The notes under the pieces: model-generated
The model's database searches: none
Told to the model about the DNA's origin: nothing
Seen by the model: the letters and a program-made list of their open reading frames with translations, nothing else
In this document: positions 52,836-62,196 of the stretch, one piece after another
How positions within the stretch are numbered: position 1 is the first letter of the stretch
How the letters are laid out: the number at the start of each line of letters is the position of its first letter
Translations under genes and position numbers: made by a program
Source: Bacteroidaceae bacterium
GTDB taxonomy: Bacteria > Bacteroidota > Bacteroidia > Bacteroidales > Bacteroidaceae
Assembly (NCBI GenBank): GCA_024401215.1
Contig: JAKSLL010000002.1
Span: 43,709-107,708, forward strand
Direction of reading: 5' to 3'
Length of the DNA stretch: 64,000 nucleotides

Positions 52836-53921
52836 TTATTGTCCAACTGCCGTCTTCTTGAATCTACCACTCAACCATGGCACTTTCTCCACATGAGGCA
52901 CAAGCAATGTGCATATACCAAAAACAAACACCATCAGCACAATAAAATCATCCCATCTCCCATAGATGCTGTGTCCAAAACAGATGTGAGTGAAACGGTA
53001 AAACTGCAATATAGGGTAATGGGCAACAAAATACACCATTGAATGTTGACCTATATAGTTCACTACTGGCACTTTACATACTGGCAAATTTATCAAGAAA
53101 CCTGACAACCCGACCAAGATTATCATTGTATTGACAAACGCAGCTAAAGGACTGCCCTCAAACCTATTTGTCGCCATAACATATTCGCCATGCCACACAA
53201 TATTCAGCACGATAAAAGCGACAATAAGCACAGAGCACAACATCAGCGACCATTTACGACCGATTCTGTCGAGAATCCAATGCCAGGTACGTCCAAGGTT
53301 AAAGAAGAACACCCCCATAAACACATTGCCAAGACTCATTGGAAGCGGATTCTCTAACTTCCACATCCAATAGCTTATGAATGGGCATATCAACACCACA
53401 ACAGTCTGAAACACAGATATTGGCTTGATGATATGTATCTTCTTTATTAAATGCACGAGCACATACGCCGAGAAGAAGGAGAAAAGGAACCAAACAGGTT
53501 CATTGCCAAAGAATGAGCTGCTTCTCCACAAATGCTCCCACGACATCGGCTCTATCGGATGGTGATAACGCGCTATTTCGAATGGCAGATATATAGCATA
53601 AATGACAAAACCAATCGTCCCCCACACTACATACGGCGTGAGCAGCCTCTTCGCCTTGTCTGCAATGTAAGTCTTCGTGTCACCCGACACAGTCTTGTTG
53701 AAGTATCCAGCCTTGAAGAAGAAAAAACACATAAAGAAGAACGACCACCCCATAACTTCTGTCCACCAGGCATCATCCTTATGGCCACAAAAGGTAATGG
53801 TATGCAGACTTATCATGCGAATAATACATATTCCGCACAAGAAGTCAAAAGCATGATTACGACGTTTCTTTTTAGGCTGACTCTCACAAGCCATATCCTC
53901 TTTCTTAATTTGCTCTGTCAT
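52836..53921 (-). CDS. Acyltransferase family 3 membrane protein
   Basis: 361 residues, about 10 membrane helices after a charged N-terminus (residues 1-22). FDFLCGICIIRMISLH (25-40) fits the acyltransferase-3 signature with a His at 40, though the Arg lies in an atypical position. First gene of the operon; GT14 follows after 12 nt. Likely modifies a surface polysaccharide with an acyl group. Confidence 0.85.
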   Translation of the reverse strand: MTEQIKKEDMACESQPKKKRRNHAFDFLCGICIIRMISLHTITFCGHKDDAWWTEVMGWSFFFMCFFFFKAGYFNKTVSGDTKTYIADKAKRLLTPYVVWGTIGFVIYAIYLPFEIARYHHPIEPMSWEHLWRSSSFFGNEPVWFLFSFFSAYVLVHLIKKIHIIKPISVFQTVVVLICPFISYWMWKLENPLPMSLGNVFMGVFFFNLGRTWHWILDRIGRKWSLMLCSVLIVAFIVLNIVWHGEYVMATNRFEGSPLAAFVNTMIILVGLSGFLINLPVCKVPVVNYIGQHSMVYFVAHYPILQFYRFTHICFGHSIYGRWDDFIVLMVFVFGICTLLVPHVEKVPWLSGRFKKTAVGQ

Positions 53922-53969
53922 ATATTATTTTATTGCCAACTTTTTCTTACCAAGCTGTCATTTATCGTG

Positions 53970-53977
53970 CAAAGTTA
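53970..53977 (-). promoter_or_regulatory. -7 promoter element of acyltransferase-GT14 operon
   Basis: Minus-strand TAACTTTG, about 48 nt before the start codon; no clear -33. Confidence 0.5.
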
Positions 53978-54043
53978 AGAATTATAAAAAAAACTAACAC
54001 TAACAACACAACTATTTATCATTTTTATTCATTACACTCAAAC

Positions 54044-54138
54044 TTTCACTCGCTTAATCGTAACGGATGGCTTCACCGAAGTTACTCACGCTCGGAAAAA
54101 CATAAATAAATTTTGTTTTTCACTCGCTTAATCGTAAC
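54044..54138. repeat. 21-bp direct repeat upstream of metG
   Basis: The same 21 bases (core CACTCGCTTAATCGTAAC) occur at 54044-54064 and 54118-54138, 74 nt apart. The second copy ends inside the metG -7 box (TAACTTTG at 54135), the first does not continue into a promoter (TAACGGAT). Confidence 0.8.
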
Positions 54139-54142
54139 TTTG
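54112..54142 (+). promoter_or_regulatory. Promoter of metG
   Basis: TTTG (54112-54115), 19-nt spacer, TAACTTTG (54135-54142): a full consensus match, 26 nt before the ATG. Confidence 0.82.
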
Positions 54143-54168
54143 TACCCAAAATCTAAAATATCAAATAA

Positions 54169-56235
54169 ATGGAACAGAAGAATTTAAAAAGAACAACCGT
54201 AACTTCGGCGCTTCCTTATGCCAACGGACCTGTACATATAGGTCATCTTGCCGGCGTATATGTGCCTGCAGATATTTATGTGCGCTACCTCCGTCTGAAA
54301 GGTCGCGATGTGATGTTTATCGGCGGTTCAGATGAGCATGGTGTGCCTGTAACTATCCGCGCAAAGAAGGAAGGTTGCACTGTGCAGGATGTCGTTGACC
54401 GCTATCACGGCATCATAAAGAAGTCTTTCGAGGATTTCGGCATCAGTTTTGATGTATATTCACGCACTACAAGCAATACTCATCATAAGTTTGCATCTGA
54501 CTTTTTCAAGAAGCTTTACGAAGACGGAAAATTCATAGAGCAGACAACAGAGCAGTTCTACGACGAGGAGACTAAGCAGTTCCTCACCGACCGTAATATC
54601 AAGGGCGAATGTCCACGCTGCCATGCAGAAGGGGCATACGGCGACCAATGCGAGAAATGCGGCGCCACACTCTCTCCTGATGAACTTATCAATCCTGTGA
54701 ACGCTATCAATGGCAACCCGCTCGTGAAGAAGGCAACAAAGCATTGGTATCTCCCTCTCGACAATTACCAGGAATGGCTTGAGCAGTGGATTCTTAAGGA
54801 TCACACGGAGTGGAGAAGCAATGTCTATGGACAATGCAAGTCATGGCTCGACGGAGGTTTGAAGCCACGCGCTGTGACTCGCGACCTTGACTGGGGAATA
54901 CCTGTACCTGTAGAAGGAGCTGATGGCAAGGTGCTCTATGTATGGTTTGACGCACCTATCGGCTACATCTCGAATACGGTTGAACTTTGTGAGAACGAAC
55001 CTGAGAAGTGGGGCGATTGGAAGAAATGGTGGCAGGATGACGATACTCGCCTCATCCATTTCATCGGTAAAGACAATATCGTGTTCCACTGCATCGTGTT
55101 CCCTTCAATGCTTAAAGCTCACGGCGACTATATTCTCCCTGACAATGTGCCATCAAACGAATTCCTCAACCTTGAAGGCAACAAGATTTCTACATCAAAG
55201 AATTATGCTGTATGGCTCAATGAATATCTCGAAGAACTTCCTAACCGCCAGGATGAACTCCGCTATGTGCTCACAGCTAATGCTCCAGAGACTAAGGACA
55301 ACGATTTTACATGGGCAGACTTCCAGGCTCGATGCAACAATGAGCTTGTAGCTGTTTACGGCAATTTCGTAAATCGCGCCCTTCAGCTTACACAGAAATA
55401 TTACGACGGCATTGTGCCTGAATGTGGCGAACTGACAGAAACCGACAAGGCAACACTCGCAGAATTTGCCACAATCAAAGACAAGGTGGAAGCACTCCTT
55501 GAGGCATTCAAGTTCCGTGAGGCACAGAAAGAAGCTATGAATCTCGCACGCATTGGCAATAAGTACATTGCAGACGAAGAGCCTTGGAAGGTCATCAAGA
55601 CTGACCCTGAGCGTGTCAAGACTATAATCTACATCTCATTGCAGCTTACAGCCAACCTTGCTATTGCGTTCGAGCCTTTCCTCCCATTCTCATCTGCACG
55701 ACTCCGTGAGATGATATGCATGGATGAGCTCAACTGGGAAGACCTCGGCAAGACAGATCTTCTCCCTGCTGGCAAGCAGCTTGCAAAACCATCGCTCCTT
55801 TTCTCAAAGATTGAGGATGATGTCATAAAGTTCCAGATGGACAAGCTCGAAGCTACCATCAAGGCGAACGCTGAAGCAAGTGCAGAGGCAGCGCCAGTAA
55901 AAGAAACTATCGCCTTCGATGATTTCACAAAACTCGACATCCGTGTTGCCACCGTGCTTGAATGCGAACGTGTTCCAAAGATGAAGAAACTCCTTAAGTT
56001 CAAGCTTGACGACGGCACACCAAAAGGACGCACTATCATTAGCGGCATCGCTCAGTGGTACGAGCCTGAGCAGCTTGTTGGCAAGCAGGTGCTCTTTATC
56101 GCCAACCTTGCTCCTCGTGAATTTAAGAACGGACTTGTGAGTGAAGGTATGATTCTCTCTGCTGAGAATTTTGATGGCTCTATAGCTGTCACTACAGTAG
56201 AGCATAAGGTGAAGGGGGGAAGCCAGGTATGCTAA
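54169..56235 (+). CDS. metG: Methionyl-tRNA synthetase
   Basis: 688 residues. Class I synthetase with HIGH at 23-26 ([14 protein letters not shown]), a zinc knuckle ([18 protein letters not shown]) and KISTS at 339-343 in place of KMSKS. The C-terminal 110 residues are a fused tRNA-binding OB domain ([20 protein letters not shown]), as in the longer MetG type. Charges tRNA-Met. Monocistronic. Confidence 0.97.
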   Translation: MEQKNLKRTTVTSALPYANGPVHIGHLAGVYVPADIYVRYLRLKGRDVMFIGGSDEHGVPVTIRAKKEGCTVQDVVDRYHGIIKKSFEDFGISFDVYSRTTSNTHHKFASDFFKKLYEDGKFIEQTTEQFYDEETKQFLTDRNIKGECPRCHAEGAYGDQCEKCGATLSPDELINPVNAINGNPLVKKATKHWYLPLDNYQEWLEQWILKDHTEWRSNVYGQCKSWLDGGLKPRAVTRDLDWGIPVPVEGADGKVLYVWFDAPIGYISNTVELCENEPEKWGDWKKWWQDDDTRLIHFIGKDNIVFHCIVFPSMLKAHGDYILPDNVPSNEFLNLEGNKISTSKNYAVWLNEYLEELPNRQDELRYVLTANAPETKDNDFTWADFQARCNNELVAVYGNFVNRALQLTQKYYDGIVPECGELTETDKATLAEFATIKDKVEALLEAFKFREAQKEAMNLARIGNKYIADEEPWKVIKTDPERVKTIIYISLQLTANLAIAFEPFLPFSSARLREMICMDELNWEDLGKTDLLPAGKQLAKPSLLFSKIEDDVIKFQMDKLEATIKANAEASAEAAPVKETIAFDDFTKLDIRVATVLECERVPKMKKLLKFKLDDGTPKGRTIISGIAQWYEPEQLVGKQVLFIANLAPREFKNGLVSEGMILSAENFDGSIAVTTVEHKVKGGSQVC

Positions 56236-56262
56236 GCTGACAGCAGCAATAAGAAAGCAACT

Positions 56263-56310
56263 AAAAACAGCCTTCGTGCAGAATTTGCGCGAAGGCTGTT
56301 TTTGTGTTTT
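56263..56310. terminator. Bidirectional terminator between metG and pectinesterase
   Basis: AAAAACAGCCTTCG (56263-56276) pairs with CGAAGGCTGTTTTT (56290-56303). It has T runs to the right and the matching A run to the left, so it can stop both convergent transcripts. Confidence 0.88.
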
Positions 56311-56339
56311 AAGCAATACTCCTTTACTATCATCCAACT

Positions 56340-57677
56340 TTATCGGCGTGTGTAATACACGTCATTACTCCTTTCACCTAACCCACCGTAATAGTTTGCG
56401 CATCTGATGGCATAGCATGCGCCTTCTGCCGTGCCGCTTGGTATGGTGTAATGAGGCTCTGTAGTGAAAGCTACCACATCTCGATTCTTAACAACAGCAT
56501 AAAGACACGCCTCTTTCACATCATCCCAATATATCTGATTGCGATTCCTAACCTTAATTGTTGGAGGTTCCACCTGTGCAGCCTTTCTGTCAGGGTGCCA
56601 TCCAGGAAACACATTTTCAAGTTCATGCCTGTCAGCATCAGCCATCGACAGCTCCGGATTATAATCCACCTCTATAGTTGTATTACTGTTATCCTTGAAA
56701 TGCGTACGCCTCTCCTCGGTAGGAATGAGTTGGAAACCTGGGTCTATGCTCTCGTATTCTGCAAAGAGCTTAGGAATAGTGCCATGCATCTCTGTCCATC
56801 CAAGAGGGTTTGGAGCCAACTCCATATTAGTACAAATAAAAACAGCACGAGGAGCATTCTTCCAAGGTCGTCCAAGCATGTACTTGTTCGCCTGCTCTTT
56901 TGCGCCCCATATACGGCAAGAATTGAACACATATCCATAATCCCTGCCAGCCTCTGTTGCTGGTGCGCATATCACATCACCTTTGCCAGTATCACCACGC
57001 GAACGCAGCTCAATGTCACATCTGTTGAAGAAGATTGTGCCGCCGCCGCAGATGAAATCTACAGTACCTGCTATTGAGCAATCCTCAAGATATGTTGTGC
57101 CGCCGTCATTCGTATAATATGTGTCCTGAGTGCTTATCAAAGACAGATTCTTGAATATATTACCTCTGCAATTCTTCTCGTTTAGAGCTACAGAACGATT
57201 TGCAAAGGCATTGAAGTCATTCTTGAAGTTTGACCATAGTTCAAGATCCTGAATATATGTGCTGTCAGCACCATTGAGGAAGAGAGTAGAAGTGATGCTG
57301 ATGCCTTCGTGCTGAGGCTCAGTCTCTATCTGCGTGTTCTTCATCCCCTCACCTACAATGCTCGTGTTGGGAGCTGTGAGGATTGTCATAGGACTTGGTA
57401 TGCGCAGCTTCTTCCCATTTTCTGTTATTGTAATGGTGTCTCCTTCGCCACGAAGACGGTACATGCTTGACTTCACGAATATCCTAAATCTCTTAGACTT
57501 ATCCGCTCTCCTGTTTGCTGCTCTTACCGCATCAACAAAACTGCCATTTGTCGGCACAATGAAATCATATCTGAAACGTATTCGCCCCAGACTGTCTCTC
57601 TCGCTTTCACCATTTCCTGCAGCCATTGCAGACACAGAACAAAGAATGCTTAGAATTATGTATAGTATTTTATTCAT
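56340..57677 (-). CDS. Pectinesterase family protein
   Basis: 445 residues. Signal peptide 1-20 (CSVSAMAA). Right-handed beta-helix pectin methylesterase: STQDTYYTN (Asp185), VDFICGGGTIFF (Asp207) and LGRPWKNAPRAVF (Arg270, Trp272) match the catalytic set. The usual DFIFG is DFICG here. The last 90 residues form a small beta domain. De-esterifies pectin in the periplasm or at the surface. No promoter is visible just upstream, so it may be transcribed with the micro-ORF and 1213-residue gene. No other pectin genes lie in the window. Confidence 0.88.
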   Translation of the reverse strand: MNKILYIILSILCSVSAMAAGNGESERDSLGRIRFRYDFIVPTNGSFVDAVRAANRRADKSKRFRIFVKSSMYRLRGEGDTITITENGKKLRIPSPMTILTAPNTSIVGEGMKNTQIETEPQHEGISITSTLFLNGADSTYIQDLELWSNFKNDFNAFANRSVALNEKNCRGNIFKNLSLISTQDTYYTNDGGTTYLEDCSIAGTVDFICGGGTIFFNRCDIELRSRGDTGKGDVICAPATEAGRDYGYVFNSCRIWGAKEQANKYMLGRPWKNAPRAVFICTNMELAPNPLGWTEMHGTIPKLFAEYESIDPGFQLIPTEERRTHFKDNSNTTIEVDYNPELSMADADRHELENVFPGWHPDRKAAQVEPPTIKVRNRNQIYWDDVKEACLYAVVKNRDVVAFTTEPHYTIPSGTAEGACYAIRCANYYGGLGERSNDVYYTRR

Positions 57678-57732
57678 AGAAAATGTCGTAAGAACACCCC
57701 TAGATTAATTCATAACAGGGGATTTCACACAT

Positions 57733-57809
57733 AAGGGGATTGAAATTTGGAATGCTCCCAAGCAAAGAGAAAATCACATTTGCCAAGAGTTTCCAAAATT
57801 CAATCCCTT
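57733..57809. repeat. Long inverted repeat between pectinesterase and micro-ORF 2
   Basis: AAGGGGATTGAAATTTGGAA (57733-57752) pairs with TTCCAAAATTCAATCCCTT (57791-57809), about 18 of 20 positions with one bulge and a 38-nt loop. It begins 25 nt past the micro-ORF stop. It may be an attenuator or RNA-stability hairpin between the two genes. Confidence 0.6.
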
Positions 57810-57834
57810 AATTATATAATGTATTAACTACAAA

Positions 57835-58002
57835 TTACCAAAGATTGCCGTAAGTAGCGCCATCGGCAGCATCTGTGTCACGCTCCTTGCTAAGGACGTC
57901 TTTTGTAGAATCTGCCTGAGTGTCTGACATAGTCATCAAAAACGCTTCATTTCTTGCTTCCGCAATAGCCTGTTCAGGCTTAACATAAGACTTCTTTTTC
58001 AT
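57835..58002 (-). CDS. 55-residue micro-ORF ending YGNLW
   Basis: 55 codons from ATG 58002 (MKKKSYVKPEQAIAEARNEA) to TAA 57835. Acidic middle (KERDTDAADG) and the same ATYGNLW end as micro-ORF 1 (1482-1643). The longer frame from 58056 starts inside a hairpin and is not a likely start. It lies 84 nt after the stop of the 1213-residue secreted protein. No signal peptide or membrane segment. Function unknown. Confidence 0.75.
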   Translation of the reverse strand: MKKKSYVKPEQAIAEARNEAFLMTMSDTQADSTKDVLSKERDTDAADGATYGNLW

Positions 58003-58023
58003 TTTCTTATTTTTATTTATGCC

Positions 58024-58051
58024 GCAAGCATTCCTTTCACAAAATGCTTGC
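58024..58051 (-). repeat. 9-bp hairpin before micro-ORF 2
   Basis: GCAAGCATT (58024-58032) pairs exactly with AATGCTTGC (58043-58051), loop 10 nt. It ends 21 nt before the micro-ORF start. No T run. It may set the relative expression of the two genes. Confidence 0.5.
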
Positions 58052-58086
58052 AGCAAATATTATTATTACCTTTTACCAACAAATCA

Positions 58087-61000
58087 TTACTTAACAAGCA
58101 CCTTAACAGTCTTGCCATTAGCCATCTTAATGATGTTGATGCCCTTCTGGAGACCATTCTGCTTAGCGCCTGCAGCATTGTAGATTGCCTCTACGTTGCC
58201 GTTAGCAAGAGCGTTGATGCCTTCGATAGCAGTAGCTTCGCTTTCTGGGAAGAAGAATGCCTTTGCCTCTGAATTTACTCCATCAAGATATGCACGGTTT
58301 GCAGGCACAGTAATTGGGTCTGAAGAATCAACTCTGTAGAATGCGACACCATTGACACCATTCTGGAGAACATAACCACCAGTGATTTCTACTGGAGCGT
58401 AAACACCTGTAAGAAGGCCTGATGTGTAAGTAGCAGCTTCTGCCATGCTGACACCTATGAGAGTTTCTGTAACTGCTGTTTCAGAGAAGAGGAGTACAGG
58501 AGTGTTTGCAGCTATAGCGCCCTGCTCAGTAATTACAAGTTCATTCTCTCCACCAACACCATCAATAGTGTAAGCCTTAACACCTGTTGGGAGTTGTGCA
58601 TCGAATGGAGCCATGAATGTAGCGTACTTAGCGTCAGAAACAGCAAGTTCAACGTCAGTTGTTGGGAGTTCAGAAGAATCGAATGTTACTGATATGAGGT
58701 TTACGACAAACCAGTTAGCGCCCTTAGTCTTGTTCTGGATACCCATCTTGAGTACGCCGTCTTCCTTCACACCGCAAGTGAGTGTTGCAGTTTCAACAGT
58801 ACCTGCAGCGATAGATGTACGGTCATAAACTTCCATTGAGTATAGAGCGTCGTTAGCGAAGAGGTATGCACGGTTCTGACCTGTGAGAACCTCGAAACCA
58901 TCACGTGCACCAGTAGTTGAAGCACCACCACGAAGAACTATCGTATAAGTACCAGGCTTGAGACCTGTGATAGTCTTAGTCATCACATCACCTTCGAATG
59001 GAGCACCTGCAAAACGCTCAGGAGCACCTGGCATATCAGGACATGCCCACTCAGGAACTGTGCCTGACTGACCTACCCATGAGTTGTCAATACCTTCAAT
59101 CTGATAGCCACCAGTTGCAACTGCCTTAGCGGCGTTGTATGCAGCTTCGAATGGTGCTACCTCTGTAGCTGTCTTATCTGTGTAAGTAGCGAGAACTTGT
59201 GCATATAAACCAATAGCCTCTGTACCCTTGAGCTGTGCTGCCTTTTCGTTAATCTTAACGATTTCCTTGTAAACATTAGCTGAGTTTTCAACGGCAGCCT
59301 TAGTGCTGTTCATGTTGTTCAAAGCTGTCTGATAATATTCGTCGCTCTTACCATTGTTCTGAGCTGCTGTAGATGCGGCAGATACGGCATCAGCATAAGC
59401 CTGCTTAACAGCAGCATTAGCATCAACACCAGAAAGATCAGTTGCGTTAGCAACAGCTTCCTTAAGTGCTTCCTGAATTACGTTAACTGTAGATTCACCA
59501 TTGTAAACGAGCTTCACATTATCCATTACAGCCCAGTTACAGTTTGTGTTCTCAATCAAGAGACCGAGCTCAGTAGGACCACCTGTAGTGTTGAATGTGA
59601 ATTCGTATCTCTGTGGAGCTGCGCCTGTTGCATTGCAAGCATCAGACTTGAAGAGAACATCACTCTGAGCATAGACGTAGATACCTGTAACATCATCAAG
59701 AGAGGCGATGTAGCCATCCTGACCTACCTGCTGCTGAGTAGCGATGACATCAGCAGAGAGTGTGTATTCACCTGCAGGAAGATCTACTGTCTGATACAAC
59801 TTTCCGTTAGGGAGAACATAAGGTGCTGTGGCGCCTGACCACTGACCTGCCCAGCACTCCATGAACTGGTTGATTGGACCATAAGCTGAGTTGTTCTGGA
59901 AGCCATGGTTGAGCTTGCCAGTGAATGTGTCTGTCCAACCGCTGATGTTGCCGTCAAAGTTAGGGTTAACAAGAACTAAGTTTGTAACATCTGTACCAGG
60001 GATTGTCATCAGGTACAACTTGTTTGCATCCTTAGCATCTTCAGCTGCTTGCTTAAGAGCGTTCGTTGCAGCAATAAGTGCTTCTGCAGTTGTATTACTG
60101 AGATCTATTGTATTATCTGTGATTGCATTGTTAAGTGCTGTCTTTGCATCGTCTTTCATGTCAAGAACTTTTGCAGCAACAGCAGCATCCATTGCCTCGT
60201 TGTAAGCATTTACATATTCTGCAAGTTCAACTTCTGCAATTGTGACATCACCAAAATACTTAAGACCGAAGTTGTCGAAAATTACCCAGTCACCATCTAT
60301 CTTAGAGGTTTTCTTCATACCAATCTGGACTTCGCCAGATTCGCCAACAGAGAAAAGAAGAGTGTTGAGATAGTTGCCTGCTTCAAAATACTTAGCAGCA
60401 TCTACGTTTGAATTTGGAATGTAACCAGCAGAAGTATTTGTGCCAACATTGCCGATTTTACCTGCAGCTTCAGCGATACTCATAAATGGTACAGACGCTT
60501 CGCCTGCGTAAAGAAGAGCCTTGAGTTCTTCTGTGCCATTAGCATGAGCATCTGCAGCTCCTGCAGCACTACCAGCACGATAGAATCCGTAAGCAGAAAG
60601 AGCGTATGTACCCTTTGGAAGACCTGTGAGATTCTGGTTAACATCAATCGCTTCCATGTTCCATGCTTCTGCATTGGTGTTGTTGACAAGTGTATTGCCT
60701 GAACCTGTATCACCCGTGAACTTAGGCTGAGCATTGCCACCCCAGTTCTTAATATTATTCCATGCATTTCCTGAAGTGATGTTTACATCTTGAGCCAAGA
60801 AGTCTGGAGATTTGATGAAGTGTGTTGCATCAACAGGATTTGAAATTGTTGCTGCAGACATTCTTGCAGTAAGTTCTGCTGGAGAAAGAATCTCCCAATA
60901 AATACCATTGTCTGTTTCTGCTCCATTTACAGCAGGAAGTGAAGAGCCATCATAGCGATAGTATCCATTGCTTCCCTTGATTGTGTATGTTCCATCGCCA

Positions 61001-61728
61001 ACAGGAGCGATTTCCCATGTACCACTTTGGTCAGCGAAACCATCTGTTGGACGAAGAGCTGTAGTTGCGTTCTTACATCCAAGACTGATTGTGTAAGCTC
61101 CGTTGTTCAATGTAACATTTGCAGCAGCACCATGTTCAGTAAGAACAGAACGAGTACCCCAAGCTGCACCCCAAGCAACATATTTGCCTGATTCCACATT
61201 ACGGATGTAGTATGTGCCTGATGTCAAATAACCGAGAAAATCCACCTTGACATTGTGGCAATAGGCACCGCAATGAACGTAGAGGTCCTTAGGAGTACCA
61301 TCATACACATAAGTCCATGACACTTCGCCTTCACAACTGTTTGACTGTGTATCAAGTTCGCCAAGTACATTGCCTCCTATTGCGTCCTTAACACAAGCGG
61401 CAATGCCATTATAAGCTCCATATCCACACTTCTGCATTGTGATCTTAACACTTTCGGTTGCTGTGAACTTGAAAACATAGTGCGCCCAACCATGACCACC
61501 ATTATAACAAGGTCCATGAGCACCATCGTCAGTAGCTTCAACGCCAGCAGGCAAGACAGGAGTTTCCTGCTCCAAGTCGATTTCAAAACTTTGTAACTGA
61601 GCCCAAGATAAAGATGTCCCCATCACAAACAGGAACAATGCCAATAGCGCTTTGATTCTTTTCTTAGCAAAAGCACTACCACTGATAGCAGGCTTAGCTG
61701 CCAATGCGAGTAAATGTTTAGTTTTCAT
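58087..61728 (-). CDS. Large modular secreted protein with KVLVK tail
   Basis: 1213 residues. Unusually long signal peptide: a basic n-region of about 25 residues before the hydrophobic core (LLALFLFVMGTSLSWAQ), cleavage near 43. Then a beta domain (45-170), a ricin- or RICIN-like stretch (GTYYIRNVESGKYVAWG), a ligand-binding-like module (LTGLPKGTYALSAYGFYRAG, shared with the CotH protein), a helical FIVAR-like region (about 525-590), a second galactose-binding-like domain (GWTDTFTGKLNHGF), another helical region (about 770-870), a third beta domain, and the C-terminal module ending AIYNAAGAKQNGLQKGIN to KVLVK. Probably a surface glycan-binding protein; no catalytic site seen. Confidence 0.8.
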   Translation of the reverse strand: MKTKHLLALAAKPAISGSAFAKKRIKALLALFLFVMGTSLSWAQLQSFEIDLEQETPVLPAGVEATDDGAHGPCYNGGHGWAHYVFKFTATESVKITMQKCGYGAYNGIAACVKDAIGGNVLGELDTQSNSCEGEVSWTYVYDGTPKDLYVHCGAYCHNVKVDFLGYLTSGTYYIRNVESGKYVAWGAAWGTRSVLTEHGAAANVTLNNGAYTISLGCKNATTALRPTDGFADQSGTWEIAPVGDGTYTIKGSNGYYRYDGSSLPAVNGAETDNGIYWEILSPAELTARMSAATISNPVDATHFIKSPDFLAQDVNITSGNAWNNIKNWGGNAQPKFTGDTGSGNTLVNNTNAEAWNMEAIDVNQNLTGLPKGTYALSAYGFYRAGSAAGAADAHANGTEELKALLYAGEASVPFMSIAEAAGKIGNVGTNTSAGYIPNSNVDAAKYFEAGNYLNTLLFSVGESGEVQIGMKKTSKIDGDWVIFDNFGLKYFGDVTIAEVELAEYVNAYNEAMDAAVAAKVLDMKDDAKTALNNAITDNTIDLSNTTAEALIAATNALKQAAEDAKDANKLYLMTIPGTDVTNLVLVNPNFDGNISGWTDTFTGKLNHGFQNNSAYGPINQFMECWAGQWSGATAPYVLPNGKLYQTVDLPAGEYTLSADVIATQQQVGQDGYIASLDDVTGIYVYAQSDVLFKSDACNATGAAPQRYEFTFNTTGGPTELGLLIENTNCNWAVMDNVKLVYNGESTVNVIQEALKEAVANATDLSGVDANAAVKQAYADAVSAASTAAQNNGKSDEYYQTALNNMNSTKAAVENSANVYKEIVKINEKAAQLKGTEAIGLYAQVLATYTDKTATEVAPFEAAYNAAKAVATGGYQIEGIDNSWVGQSGTVPEWACPDMPGAPERFAGAPFEGDVMTKTITGLKPGTYTIVLRGGASTTGARDGFEVLTGQNRAYLFANDALYSMEVYDRTSIAAGTVETATLTCGVKEDGVLKMGIQNKTKGANWFVVNLISVTFDSSELPTTDVELAVSDAKYATFMAPFDAQLPTGVKAYTIDGVGGENELVITEQGAIAANTPVLLFSETAVTETLIGVSMAEAATYTSGLLTGVYAPVEITGGYVLQNGVNGVAFYRVDSSDPITVPANRAYLDGVNSEAKAFFFPESEATAIEGINALANGNVEAIYNAAGAKQNGLQKGINIIKMANGKTVKVLVK

Positions 61729-61850
61729 AAGTTAATAAAATTAGTTTTTCTGTATTATTCCGTATTGTTTTATTCAGTTGCACACCTACTCTTCTGCATG
61801 CCATAACGCATACAAACAAACAGTTTGAAGCAACTGCGGCATCAACATCT

Positions 61851-61883
61851 GCTATATGAACACAAACGAACACATCATATAGC
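61851..61883. repeat. Inverted repeat in the leader of the 1213-residue gene
   Basis: GCTATATGA (61851-61859) pairs with TCATATAGC (61875-61883), loop 15 nt, in a 5' leader of about 300 nt. The rest of 61729-62028 is AT-rich with no other feature recognised. Confidence 0.4.
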
Positions 61884-62028
61884 TTTCTAACCTGTGTACT
61901 GAATAATTAATTAGTTAATTTCTTTTTAGTGGAAAATTTCAATCACAATCTCAACAAAACACATCTTCAATTTTCAAGTATAGATAGTCCGTTCAGCATG
62001 TGTAATAAACTGTTATATAATATTGTGA

Positions 62029-62036
62029 CAAAGATA
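62029..62036 (-). promoter_or_regulatory. -7 promoter element of the 1213-residue gene
   Basis: Minus-strand TATCTTTG. It implies a leader of about 300 nt, long for this window. The -33 match is poor (TTG only 14 nt upstream). Confidence 0.5.
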
Positions 62037-62196
62037 CAAAAAAAACATTACAATTAACTCTATTTTTCACCTTTTTATGAAAAATATTGCCATAATCCCT
62101 TATCACACAGCAAAAAAAGAGGCAAAAAAGAGGCACAAAGATTAAAACATCCCCTTTTTCAAGAAAGCACCTACGAGGATGAACACAACTTCACCC

